DNA from: Rheum nobile
Lineage: Eukaryota; Streptophyta; Magnoliopsida; Caryophyllales; Polygonaceae
NCBI GenBank assembly: GCA_027886185.1
Contig: WOAB01000011.1
Location: 11,054,001 to 11,118,000, forward strand
DNA: 64,000 nucleotides
Reading direction: 5' to 3'
A program made the translations under genes and the position numbers. Under the pieces are notes generated by a model. The model saw only the letters and a program-made list of their open reading frames with translations. It made no database searches and was not told where the DNA came from. Positions within the stretch are counted from its first letter, which is position 1. Every line of letters starts with the position of its first letter. Positions 22,610 through 33,499 of this stretch are shown piece after piece.

Positions 22610-22806
22610 TACTAACATAAGGTAGAGCTCCTCCAAAAGTGGTAGGCTAGAAAAGGAAGAATCCTCAGTTAGCAAAGTTGCAGAACAGCTTAAATCCAGT
22701 ATCCATAGTTTAGATACAACTTCAAAGTCATTGGATGATATCTGGGAAGAAGCAAGGTTATATAGTCTTAGATGAATGAATTGATTGAAGAAGCACACTT
22801 TATGGA
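22610..22806 (-). pseudogene. Leucine-rich-repeat-like gene fragment inside CACTA element 1
   Basis: The minus strand encodes LWILDLSCSATLLTE followed by SSFSSLPLLEELYL, about two repeat units in the L-x-x-L-x-x-L-x-L style of plant resistance-type (TIR-NBS-LRR) or similar LRR proteins. It is an open stretch of about 65 codons in otherwise AT-rich, non-coding DNA, and its end is followed by GTTAGTATG, which could be a splice donor. It looks like a captured exon piece. The parent gene is not identified and the family call is by eye. Confidence 0.4.
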
Positions 22807-23689
22807 GCATCTAAAATGAAAAACGAAAAATTAGAATCTTGGGACATATATAAAATATCTGAATATTTGAACTGAAAGGGAACATATTATTAAACTAGCA
22901 GGAAATTAATATGTGACTCAAGTAGAAAATGCCGAAATTGTTAATAGAATAGTCTTGACTACCTCAGGATCCACATACATGAATAAATTATGTAATAAAG
23001 GTCCTCATGTACCTTCCTAAGAGGAATATTATTCATCTTTATAAATGAACTATAAAAATGATACATAACCAATGATAAGAGTTTCTCATGTAGCATGGAA
23101 AACTACATCAAACATACTAAGGGAATCATGTATATATGAACTCATAAATAGCTACATTACATATGCCATTGTCAAGAGACTACTAAAAACAAGTGGAAGA
23201 GTAGTTTTGAGAAGAATCTACATGCACCAAACTTCAAAAAAAACTTAACAAAACAATAAATTAAATAAACCGCAAGCAAAAAAATTGATCTCATTAGACC
23301 AAAAGAATCTCACACAACTAGGAAGAGGAACCGTTAACGTTGTTTTTATTCTTCTGAAATTTGGTTCATAGCGTTCCAATAAATTGCTAACGAGCTTATC
23401 AATAATTAAACCATAATATGCTAACAAACTAGATAAGGAGGAGGCTAATAGAATTTAAAATACCAAAAACTAGCAATTAAGATGAAATGGGTTCAAAAGA
23501 AACTAGTGGGCTACAAATTTGGAAAGTGCAAACTAACTAAAAATGGGAGAAATAAAATAATTTAAATCTATTCAAATGGGTTGTTGGGTTACTTAGTTAG
23601 TTAGCGGGACCGTAAGAGCTATATCCTGGTTGCAAAGATTTTTCAAGGCTTTTTTTCTTATCCGATTGTTTTTATAAGAGAGACCATAA

Positions 23690-23887
23690 GTTGTTCAAGA
23701 GCTTCATAGAGATCATTCTAATGCTAAGGATGAAGGAATTGATGGATTTGTTGACATGTCCTGGAGAAAATCTCATTGTTCTCGAAAGAGGTTTAATAGC
23801 AATCGTTCTGATGTGGAGCTTATTCGAACTAGAGAGGATGTACTTGTAACAATCGTTGACATATGTGAAAATGTTCTAGATGACTAG
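23690..23887 (+). pseudogene. Coding-like 65-codon fragment of unknown origin inside CACTA element 1
   Basis: An open frame ending in TAG at 23885-23887 reads with protein-like composition, for example DEGIDGFVDMSWRKSHC and TREDVLVTIVDICENVLDD. It has no ATG of its own at its start. I do not recognise the protein. It may be the C-terminal exon of a captured gene. Confidence 0.3.
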
Positions 23888-26107
23888 CTAACTCCTTCCC
23901 ATTACTTATGCTAATTTAGTTAGGTGAGTTAGGTCAATAATTTAAAGTTAAAGTATAAGCGGTGCATTTTTATTTTTATTTTTAGGGACCCTAATAATTG
24001 CTCTTGAGAGGACAATAGCTATATGAGTTGCTCAATGGGCATGTGAAGAAGGATGATGTATCTAGTTGTCATGCTAATTTGTCTGTTTTGTGGAATCGAT
24101 GTTAATTTAGTGATTCTTGCTTCTCATTAGAATGTAAATTTTGTGATGCATGCATGTGTTGGGGGTAGTGTTTGATGTGTGGCCAAGCAGTTTGCCATGT
24201 GTTTTGCCTCACAATTCAGATTCTCTAAGAAAAATATATAAGTATATCCTAATTAGAATTTCAGAACAAAAAATGACTTACATATGGGGAGAAAAATTTT
24301 TAGAATAGCATGCAACTGTATGGTAACTAGTGAATCTATGCTATGATAGGTGGTGTACTGCCAATGATGTAGATTAGGTGGTGTAATCTCTATGCATTAA
24401 ACATTGGTCGTTGGTAATTATTTTGCTAGCTTTGATTGGAAACATTGTGTTGAAATGTGAATTTATTCTATGCTCGATCATCATTGAGCTCCTGTTGGGC
24501 AGGTTTTTGATTTTATTGCACGAGCAAGATAATTAGGCTTTAAACCTCTTTTTTGGAAGTTTACAAACGTTTGATTGTCGCACTAAGATGCATATAATTC
24601 TGCAATCTGTTCTCTTTCATAAGTTAAACTGTCGAATCCTTCTCCGTTCTAACTTCTAAGTATTGAAAGATCATTTTTACGAGAATTATGTTGTGGTATA
24701 TAATCCTATTCCAGCTAGTTTTCTTCTTGTATTTTGGTTGATCAGAACATATAATGAACATAAGGATGACACAATTAAGTCTGCTAAGTTTCTCGCTTTT
24801 CCAAAGGCCACGAAAAGGCTGCAATCAAGTCATTTTCCTGATGAGTTCTCAAGTTGCTAGACATTTCATGTTTGAATGGTCATTGTAGAATGTATTTCCT
24901 TTCACGTTTTTTTGTTATTGTGGAGTTTGAGCAGTGCTATTTCCTTAACAAGTATTCCATGATTAGGCATCATTAGACTCTAATCCCCATCTCTTCATGT
25001 TTTAAAACGAGTTTCAAGTCATATGATAAGGAGTGCAAAATACAAGAAAGATCATATAATATCAGATCAAAAGGTTCAATGGTCGAGATTAAGGCTAGTT
25101 ATCACAAATATCAGCAAACTTGTTAGCTTTTGGTCCTTTTTTGACATCTTATAGGAGGAATTCATGATGAATTACATTGAATGACCACAAAGTTGGTAGT
25201 ATTCGTGAATGTACCTCTTTTTTCAGGTTTTTTATTTAATTTAACATTAATGAGTTATTTCTTCTTTTTAAATTGCAGGATTTTGATTATATTGCACAAG
25301 CAAGATTGACTGGTCTACTTTGATTTTGGTGCATAAATTCCTTTCGGAATATATACATCCCTAACACTTAGGTATGTTAGAACAAGCTAGCAAGCTATAT
25401 AGACTTGGTATTTTGTATAGCAATTACACTTAATTGGACAAGCTATGAACTTGGCATTTTTATGTACATACACTCTAACTAGCAGGTTCAAGTTTCTTAT
25501 GTAATCAAAGTTTTATCACTTAATGGCAATTTTTATTTATTTGTGAGCACGTATTAAATGATATATCACTACCCATATATCATAGCATAACATAGTGTAG
25601 ATATATATATATACACATATATATATAATCTTCAAAAGTATTTGTAGTTATATTCACAAATATCAGAAAGTCGGTGCAAAGATGTTAAAGAAGAAGCACA
25701 ATTTCTGCAATATACCCCAAACCGTTTCATTAGATAAAACACAAATCATGTATCCGCTGCAATAGGAGATATAAACCGCTGTAAAAAATTCCATCAATTG
25801 TTGCAGTAGGACATAAAGCCGCTTCAATAGGGATAATAACCGCTGCAAAAGGATACACAACCGCTTCATTAGATGGGGTTTACAACCGCTATACTAGATA
25901 AGCTTCTAGCAGTTATTTTGACCTAATGAAGCGGTTTTTCATCTATTTCATAAACCGCTGCAATAGCTTATACAACCGCTTCACTAGACCTAATGCAACG
26001 CGAGCAGATGAAGCGAGTGGAAACCACTTCAAAAGAGAACATGAAGCGGTTTTGGTACTTATTGTAGCGGTTTATGACCGCTATCTTAGGTCTTCATTGT
26101 AGTAGTG

Positions 26108-26305
26108 GAAAGAGTTTGATGGTGCATACTCTAAGGGGAACAAAAGAATGAGCCTAGTATGGATTTTGCAATGACAACGGCTCTGAGAAGGCTTTCCCGC
26201 ACAATTTCACTTTTGGCGGAACAGCATAGGCGTCTTATGGAGGACGTGCGTGCTTTGATTGTTCTTTATACTTCAGCTCCCTCTACAGGCACTGATGGTT
26301 TTTGA
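26108..26305 (+). pseudogene. Element A third ORF, C-terminal piece
   Basis: Directly after the CACTA element the reading continues (KEFDGAYSKGNKRM). After a frame change a last stretch is open from about 26158 (MDFAMTTALRRLSRTISLL ... TGTDGF) to TGA at 26303-26305. The helical C-terminus parallels the helical end of element B's third ORF. The function of this ORF family is unknown. Confidence 0.55.
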
Positions 26306-26742
26306 TTCGTCTTTCTCCGGCTAACCAATTCCTCTTTTGTTCCTAGCACATCTAATACCTTAGTTGCTTTGCTTTTCTTTGTTTTTGTTCCATGTGTTTG
26401 CCTTGCTAGGCATGTTAATCATGTTTGCTGATTTTGCTTTTTTTTGTAGTCGTCCTTGCAATTGTCTTTGCTTGTTTATTTTATATTAATGAAAAAGGGG
26501 TTGGTTGCTTATCGAGATGTGTTCATTTTCCTTTTGCAGTTCTCTTATGTTTTTGATGATGCCATAAGGGGGAATATGACGGATAGTCTAGCTGAGGGGG
26601 AACTAATCATGCTTTTATCTTTACCCTCTCTTTGGGGGAACTATTCTGTCTTAAAGGGAAAAACTTTCTTCATGCTACTGTCGTTATCTTATATATGTGT
26701 TATGTTGTTAAGGATGTTTGTCACCATCAAAAATGGAAAATT
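26306..26742 (+). other. Element A 3' untranslated region
   Basis: No gene is supported. Several purine runs (AAAAAGGGG near 26490, AAGGGGGAA near 26567, GAGGGGGAA near 26595, TTGGGGGAA near 26632) make an extended polypurine zone. The tract next to the LTR has decayed to AAAAATGGAAAATT. Confidence 0.6.
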
Positions 26743-27585
26743 TGTTGAATTCCTTAGGTTGTGATGGTAACAAACATTCAACTAATCTGGTGTCTAAGTG
26801 ATTCAGTGACAAACAAAGTTGTCACAGGGAAAGAACGGCAACACAGTAATGCGGAAGGAACAAAGATTTTCTTAAATGCTCTGTTACCTCCAAAGGAACA
26901 TCAGTGTCGTGACAAACATCAAGCTGCGAAAATCATGAGGAAGTCAAGCATGAAGATAATGAAGATTATCCTTAAAAGATCTTACGGTTGGAAAAATGAA
27001 ATCGGGTTGATCACGCCAACTAGAAGATTTGGAGAGAGAAAGATTTTATCTTATTTCGATTATATTATCTTAGGAAATCTTTCCTTGGATAATATATTCA
27101 GTTGAGATTTTATCTTATTGAGTCAAATCAATATCTTCTTGATACTGAAAATAGTGAGTGAGATTTTATTTGTTAGTGGGATTTTCGGATTGTATAAATA
27201 GAAGTGAGCGATTCATTTATTGAGTACGAACTCCGAGCATTTCATTGAGAGAAAAAGAAAAGTGAAGCGTTTGTAAGTCTTAGAGGAGTGAGCTCGTGTT
27301 CATCGTTGTAGAAGAGATTCAAATCTAGGCGAGAAGTCTAGGGTTTGAAGTCTAGGCTACAAGTGTAACCGATCAAGAAATCAATAAGACAAGTAGACTC
27401 TTTAAAATTCTCTCAAGCGAGAAGCTTGAAGGTAATGGTTTTTCCGTAGATAGTTATTTCACTGATTGGGGTTTCCACTATACATCGTGAGTTCTAAATA
27501 CTTTCTTTGTTGATATATTATTTCGCTATACCTTCTGTGGAAATAAATTATTTATTTTCTCAGACATAACACTATCGATCCAACG
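26743..27585 (+). repeat. 3' LTR of element A
   Basis: It begins TGTTGAATTCCTTAGG and ends GATCCAACG (the final CA has become CG). TATAAATA is at 27193-27200. It aligns with 3653-4493 along its length. The last 100 bp and the flanking DNA recur at about 42787-42886 and 51498-51597. Confidence 0.85.
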
Positions 27586-28089
27586 ATATATTTTGACTAA
27601 ACGTACTGTCCGACTCCTTGTATTTATGATTGAAAGATACTTCTGTTTGGACGTCCATTATTTTGCAATATTTGGATTGAAACAAATCATCCTTCCTCAT
27701 CATTCCACGTGAATATTTAACCAATTTTTGTATAAAAGATTTTGAATCAATTATTTACTCCAACTTGAACGTTCTAAAAGTCGGTGTCACAATAGGGACA
27801 AAAAATTAATAATTGGCTTCACTTTAATATTTTTATTAATTTCTGACACGTCTCGTGAGGCTTTTGTTTCCGACCCAAAAATATGTCTGGCTATATCCAG
27901 AGTAAAGAGTTTAGTAATTCACTAATTCTATGGAAAAAAAAGAGTTAAGTAATTCTCGATCAAAGAAAAAGAAGAGTTTAATAATTGAATCGAGTAACTT
28001 TGAATTTTGAACGTTTTATGTTACCGTTTAATACCGAGTACTAAGTCGCTCTTGTTAAATTTTTAATTTGACTAGATAGTTGGACTGTT
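27586..28089. other. Element A flank, first copy of a three-copy repeat
   Basis: AT-rich DNA without genes. The same sequence, 90% or more alike by eye, is found after the LTR fragments at about 42887-43395 and 51598-52103. At the end of this copy element C has inserted in GACTGTTTTG; the other two copies show the uninterrupted site. The last five bases (CTGTT, 28085-28089) are element C's target duplication. Confidence 0.75.
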
Positions 28090-29573
28090 TGAAGAAATTG
28101 TGTCATTTAATCAAATGTGTAATTACTGAACATAACATAAGACTATTAATGAAAATTTATAATCCGAATATTTTAGAAATCGTAATACTTTGCTAGAAGC
28201 CAATTATGATTAATGTGCTTAATCGGGTTAGGCCTATGGCTATAATAACTGGGTCCTATGAGGTCACACACATAGAGTTATCGGGCTGGATCAAACCGAA
28301 CCGAAAGCCCATGTGGGACATGGAGATTTTGGCCATAGGCATATATTGGAAGATTGGATTTTATTATTAATGCATAAGAATTGTTGGGCCCAAACTTATC
28401 CCATGAAAACGGATCAAATGAATTGGGTCAAGATCCAAGCGAAATCGGAAGCTAAGAGAAACCAGGAAGAAGTGTCGGACTCCCTGCAGTCGAGTGTCTC
28501 CCGACCAACTGCGAAGATCACGCTGGAGCATTGAATGCTTGATTGAGGCAACGACAACAGCATTCAAACACTCAGATAATGACGGTAATAAAGAGCAAAT
28601 CCTAGCAATCACTCCCAGCATTAAGTACGAGATAATATCATCAATGGGCAACGGCCACAACATTCAACACATAGATTATGGTGGCAATCAAGAGTAAATC
28701 CCAAAGATCTCGCCTGGAATTAATAGAAGATATTGCAACAATAAATGACGGACACAAGATAAAGCTACCATAAATAGACCACGAAGAAGAAAACAAAGAC
28801 ACACTCATCTACACCCGGCATCTACCGACTTACTCTTCGGAAGTCTTACGAGTACACCCACTCCAGCTTACTCTCCTCGAAACCTCGCTCAAATCTCCAC
28901 CGGTCGAGCCCCAGAATCACTGGTCGGACCCGATCCGATCTTCTGTCCTCCAAAGATAAGTTGTACTTTGGTCCGACTCAATCGTCAATATATCAATAAA
29001 ATTACCTTGCTATTTCGCATTTCTTCTTCATTGGTTGATTGTCTGTTTGAATTGGTTTGATATCTATAATCCGATCGACTAGTTATCCCGTCTAAGGCGA
29101 TTTAGGTCGTCTGATCTTTTCGCCCCAAAATAAGAGTTACCATTAATAATTACTAGATAAGGAGATATCTTATTAGAAGATATATAGATACAATATAAAG
29201 ATATTATATCTATTACCAAAGATAAGATACGATCTTATAAGTAATTATTACGAACAAGGAAAACAACACTTCCTCTCCTCCTCTAACCTAGACGGCCGAC
29301 CCTCCATGTGCAAGCCAAGCTTGTTCCTTTCGTTCGTTCGTTCTAGCAGACGAGACTAAGGCGATCCAGATTCCAGACTTGTGTGGACCAAGTAGAGAAG
29401 CCACACTTGGAGCTTTTGATCTCCGCTGAAATATTGCAGGAACGTTTCAGACTCGTATCAAACGGTATGTAACTCTACTCCTACTTGATCCCTATTGATT
29501 CATGCATGAGATCCTTGTTAGATGTTAGAAAATAGTTTTCTGAAATTCCGCTTATACGCATTTAATCTCAACA
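28090..29573 (+). repeat. 5' LTR of element C, enlarged by an insertion
   Basis: Without the 751-bp insertion at 28380-29130 and its 6-bp duplication, this LTR would be 727 bp, matching the 724-bp 3' LTR. It ends TTTAATCTCAACA, one base before the primer site. Confidence 0.85.
28380..29130. mobile_element. 751-bp insertion in the 5' LTR of C, flanked by ATAAGA
   Basis: This block is absent from the 3' LTR of C and from the second copy at 44312-45035. ATAAGA stands on both sides (28374-28379 and 29131-29136) but once in the other LTRs, as a target duplication. It begins ATTGTTGGGCCCAAAC and ends TCGCCCCAAA, is richer in G+C than the LTR, and has no convincing ORF. The TGTTGGGCC start and an AATAAAA-type signal near 28995 suggest a solo LTR (perhaps Gypsy-type), but the termini do not exactly fit TG...CA with a 5-bp duplication. 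Confidence 0.65.
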
Positions 29574-29574
29574 G

Positions 29575-29586
29575 TGGTATCAGAGC
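29575..29586 (+). promoter_or_regulatory. Primer binding site of element C
   Basis: TGGTATCAGAGC, the canonical site for initiator-Met tRNA, one base after the 5' LTR. Confidence 0.9.
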
Positions 29587-31568
29587 CTCTTGCATAAATT
29601 GATAGGATCAAAATTTTAAAAGAGTTAATTTTGATGCATGTCTTGATTCAAATTAAGTGGTAAATTGATATATAGGTTAATTTGCATGATTAAAATTGTA
29701 ATTTTGATTGATTGGATTAGTAAAGTTGAGAACTTCATAAACTAATATGCATGTAAAATTATTCTACCCATGCTTGATTCATGTGTTTAATTATGCAAGA
29801 GATATGATTTTTGGCATGTTTTAATTCATTAGATTGAAAATTTGATTTTCGTAAGATGGATCAATCCCCTAAAATTGTTTTTTTACAATTCTGTTTTTTT
29901 GTGAAACTGTGTCATACAAAAAAAAGGGGACCGAACCGGATCGGATCGGCGCACCCCGGCTCATGGGGATGAGCCCAGCGGGTGCAGACCACGTTCAGAA
30001 GGTGTGGACCGCAAACAACACGCACGAGCTCATGCGGGTCTGTACGACAGAACCGTGGCTCAGGCACGGGTCTGTGGGCCCACCAGACCACAAGCGCGGT
30101 TCGGCAACCGCGATCCAGACCGGGTTGGATGCGGTTCTGCGGTTCTGCGGTTCTGCTGAACCGTGTGGGTCACACGGGTGGAGGTCGGTTCGGGCTTGGC
30201 TCAGATCGGTCCACAGGGCTGCATGGTTCGGTGGGCACGGGTTGGTCTGGGTTGGACTCGGACGCGACTCGGTCCGATTGGGTATATTTTGGGTTTTAGG
30301 ATATTTTCCTAAAAAGTATAAGATAAGATCTTATTTGCCCAATTGGATAATATTTGATATTATCTACAATATAATTTCCTAAAAGTTGTTAGGATAGATT
30401 CCCACTAGATTAAGATAATGATATTTGATATCTTATCTTGTTTATGCATATCTTATCCAATAATGCATTTTAATGATTAATTAAGATTCATTCTATATAT
30501 TGATTTTAATTTGACTTAAAAATTTGATATTGAATTATTTTTCTCATGAGATGATTTATTTAATTTAATAATGTTTTATTTAAATTTATTTAAATTGCTT
30601 ATTGTTATTAATTAGATTAATAATGTTGATGATATTGGATATTATTATTGCATGCATGTGATTTAAATATTATGATAATATTGCTTGCATGAGGTGACTA
30701 GTAAGGCCCGTTTTAGGATAGAAAATATGATCTGCATATCGTTATGTTTTCTTCTACACGATATGCGTATCGTTATGTATTTTTGTAATTTAATTTTCAA
30801 TAATTAGATTATTTAGAAAATTATGTAATACAAGAAGAGAAGATCCTATGAAGACCAAGGATGGAGATCCATGAAGGGTACCAAGGATGGAGATCCATGA
30901 AGGGTACCAAGGATGGAGATCCATGAAGTACAAGACCCATGAAAATGATATCTTTATTTTCGGTTTTAGGGGTCATACTAGGATCACATTTAATTATTGC
31001 ATTTTGAATGCTTTATTATTTTAAGCCTTGCATGATTGTTTGTTTATGCTATTTTGTTCACTAGTAGATAGACAACCATTGCATGCTTAAGTCCCTAAAA
31101 GAATATTGAGGTATTGCATTTCCATGTCATAACCCATGAGGCCCTAGAAATTGGTTGGATAGGTTTTTCCAAAGCGAGGTGTCCTTCTTTGACCTTGGGA
31201 TAGTGAGGGTGGATCTATATAAGGGATTCATAAATCTTGATATGGTTATACTCAACAAGATACCAAAAGGCAAAGTTTTGGATCTTGAGGCATATTGATG
31301 AGTCTAACATGGGATGTGGGCCATCAACCATGAATTATAAGGAGTTATAATTAGTAAATATTACTTACCTTGATCACATGAGACTGAGGGAAATGCCAAA
31401 GTATGCTTAGGTTTTATCTGAGATAGGGTCTTGGAATCATTTTATTCACTAGGGACAAACTTAATTTGAATAAAATGTGCATCTGCTTAAATTTTAAAGC
31501 ATGTTTAATTTTGAGCTTTTGCATGTTAAGCATAAACTTATCTGCATGTTACTTCCCTTGTAGATATC
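29587..31568 (+). other. Long 5' leader of element C with a GC-rich island
   Basis: About 2 kb separates the primer site from gag, long for a Copia leader. Most is AT-rich and non-coding. The stretch 29925-30290 is sharply GC-rich (repeated CGGTTC, GGATCGG and GGTCTG words), and one plus-strand frame (29909-30382) stays open for 157 codons. Its composition (Trp/Gly/Arg/Ser rich, no recognisable domain) suggests an open frame by GC bias rather than a gene. The island may be an inserted piece of other DNA. Confidence 0.5.
30855..30929 (+). repeat. 26-bp tandem repeat, about 2.9 copies
   Basis: The unit CCAAGGATGGAGATCCATGA plus AGGGTA starts at 30855, 30881 and 30907; the third copy ends in AAGTAC. 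The copies are identical where they overlap. Each unit contains the near-palindrome GGATGGAGATCCAT. It lies in the untranslated leader of element C. Confidence 0.9.
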
Positions 31569-32174
31569 ATGTCTAGCAACGATAACTTGAAATTCACCCT
31601 GCACTCAATTGTTGAGAAGAACAAACTCAATGGAACAAATTTCCTTGATTGGGAACAAAACTTGAGAATTGTTCTCAAGTCCGAAGGACATGCGGACGTT
31701 CTAGATACCCCTATCCCTACCTTGACTGACGCCTCTACTGCTATGGAGAAGACGAAAGAAAAGGAGATAAGAGCTAACTCGGTGTATGTCACCTGTCTTA
31801 TGCTCGCTGCCATGGAACCTGGCCTTCAAAAGAGGTTTGAATGTCAAGATGCTCATACCATCATTGGCAACCTGAAAGTGCTGTTTCAGGTACAGGTCAG
31901 GATTGAGAGATATGATACACACAAGGCTATATTAGAGTGCAAACTTGAGAAGGAAAAACCAGTAAGTGCACATGTATTTGACATGATTGGTCTCTTTGAC
32001 CAAATGGCAGCACTGGGTTCCCCATACAGCCAAGAGTTGGCTACTGATATCATACTGCACTCCTTGCATGATGGATTCGCCCAATTTAGGATGAACTACC
32101 ATATGCATGGAATTGGCAAGACTCTGAATGAACTCCATGGCATGCTCAAAACAGCTGAGCAAAACATCCAATGA
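31569..32174 (+). pseudogene. Element C gag (capsid part only)
   Basis: ATG at 31569 opens a 201-codon frame (MSSNDNLKFTLHSIVEKNKL) without internal stops. It is the N-terminal capsid half of a Copia gag (UBN2-type; FLDWEQNLRIVLKSEG, ALGSPYSQELATDIILHSLH). It ends at a TGA directly after the capsid region. No CCHC zinc knuckle follows, so the product could not bind RNA in the usual way. The open frame could still be translated if transcribed from the LTR, but the deletion that follows makes it a truncated gag. Confidence 0.82.
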
Positions 32175-33499
32175 GTAATGGACTAAGAACCTTGTTTCGA
32201 TTTCAGTTTTACATCTTAAAGGTTTTGAATTTATCATTAAGAATAGAGGTCTTTTTATTTTTAAGAATGATATTTTCTATGCTAATGCTCTCATGAGTAA
32301 TGGACTCTTTGTGTTGGACCTCAAGTCAGAATTATATAACATTAAAACTAAAAAGCAAAAGACGAATGATTTGAGTGAAGCCTATCTATGGCACTGTCGC
32401 TTGGGTCACATTAGCTTGAACCACATGAAGAAACTCCATAAAGATGGAATTATCAAGTCAATTGATTGTGAATCATTTGAGACATGTGAGTCATGCCTAA
32501 TGGGCAAGATGACAAGGTCACCTTTCACTGGGACAAGTGAAAGGGATACTGAGCTACTGGCCCTAATACATACTGATGTATGTGGTCCAATGAGCACAAA
32601 AGCTAGATGAGGCTATCGATACTTCATCACATTTACCAGACGAAATGAGTAGATATGGGTATATATAATTAATGACGCACAAATCTGAATCCTTTGAAAA
32701 GTTCAAAGAGTTTCAAAATGAAGTAGAAACTCAAACTGGCAAGAAGATAAAGGCACTTCGATCAGATCGTGGTGATGAATATCTGAGCTAGGAGTTCGAT
32801 CATCATCTACGAAGTTGTAGGATCATAACACAGCTGACTCCACCAGGCACGCCACAACTGAATGGTGTGTCTGAAAGGAGGAACAGGACCCTGTTGGACA
32901 TGGTCCGATCAATGATGAGTTTTGCTAACCTTCCAGTATCCTTCTGGGGATATTCCCTCACAATCGATGCGTTCACACTAAACAGGACTCCGTCTATGAC
33001 TGTAGACAAGACACCATATGAGATATGGACTGGAAGAGTTCCAAGTCTGTCTTTCCTGAAAATCTGGGGGTGTGAAGCTTATGTAAAGCATTTACTATCA
33101 GATAAGCTTGCACCCAAATCAGATAAATGTTTATTTATAGGGTATCCTAAGGAAACCAAGAGATACTACTTCTACAATCCCATAGAGCACAAAATGTTTG
33201 TTGCAAGGGATAGTGTCTTTTTGGAAAAAGAGTTTATTTCCAAGAAGCCAAGTGGGAGAAATGTTCATCTTGAAGAAGTTCAAGATGAGCAACAAACCCA
33301 ACAACAAGCCGACATGGACGATGTCGACGAGGAGATTCCAGTATCTGGAGGCATAGATTCCCAAAGGGAAGTCGTCCAGGTATCGGAACCAATACCTCAA
33401 GAACTAGATTCAAATGAGGACCCACAAACAGTTGTGGAAAATGCTCCAGTTGTTGAACCCACACGTAGATCAAACAGGCCAAGGGCACAACCAAGATGA
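32175..33499 (+). pseudogene. Element C pre-integrase and integrase, broken; protease absent
   Basis: From about 32210 the frame reads GFEFIIKNRGLFIF and then the pre-integrase region (LWHCRLGHISLNHMKK, CESFETCESCLMGK, an HHCC-type zinc site). The core follows with LIHTDVCGPMSTKAR, then a stop at 32608 and frame changes, ALRSDRGDEY, and GVSERRNRTLLDMVRSMM in a frame open from 32867 to 33499. The DDFSRY stretch of the family is destroyed near 32640. Between the gag stop and the pre-integrase there is only about 40 bp, so the zinc knuckle and protease are deleted. ATGAGTAATGGACT occurs at both 32171-32184 and 32293-32306. Confidence 0.82.

Larger units (their letters stand above)
21440..26107. 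mobile_element. CACTA-like DNA transposon 1, non-autonomous, 4.67 kb
   Basis: The ends are perfect 12-bp inverted repeats: CACTACTACAAT at 21440-21451 and its complement at 26096-26107. Just inside both ends are many copies of AAGCGGTT or its complement AACCGCTT, with GCAGCGGTT variants: about ten in 21467-21700 and about fifteen in 25700-26080. Such arrays are the usual subterminal transposase-binding repeats of CACTA elements. No CACTA transposase (TNPD/TNP2) coding was seen, so it would need a helper. The flanking triplets (TCG left, GAA right) do not match, so a 3-bp target duplication is not preserved. Joining the flanks restores the frame text of element A's third ORF. Confidence 0.8.
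3653..27585 (+). mobile_element. Copia element A (SIRE/Maximus-like), nested host of element B and a CACTA element
   Basis: Two LTRs with the same start (TGTTGAATTCC) and end bound an internal region in the order primer site, gag, protease, integrase, reverse transcriptase, RNase H and a further ORF. That order, plus the extra ORF after pol and 3' untranslated runs rich in GGGGGAA, fits the SIRE/Maximus lineage of Copia. The flanks are GTATA (3648-3652) and ATATA (27586-27590), a near-perfect 5-bp target duplication. Of the 23.9 kb, about 9.5 kb belongs to the B insertion and 4.7 kb to a CACTA-like insertion, leaving about 9.8 kb, a normal size for this lineage. All ORFs are broken, so it is not autonomous. 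Confidence 0.85.

Noticed and set aside
29909..30382. 157-codon plus-strand ORF as a host gene
   Set aside because: It is low-complexity, GC-biased, has no domain and sits in the untranslated leader of element C. Kept only as an observation.
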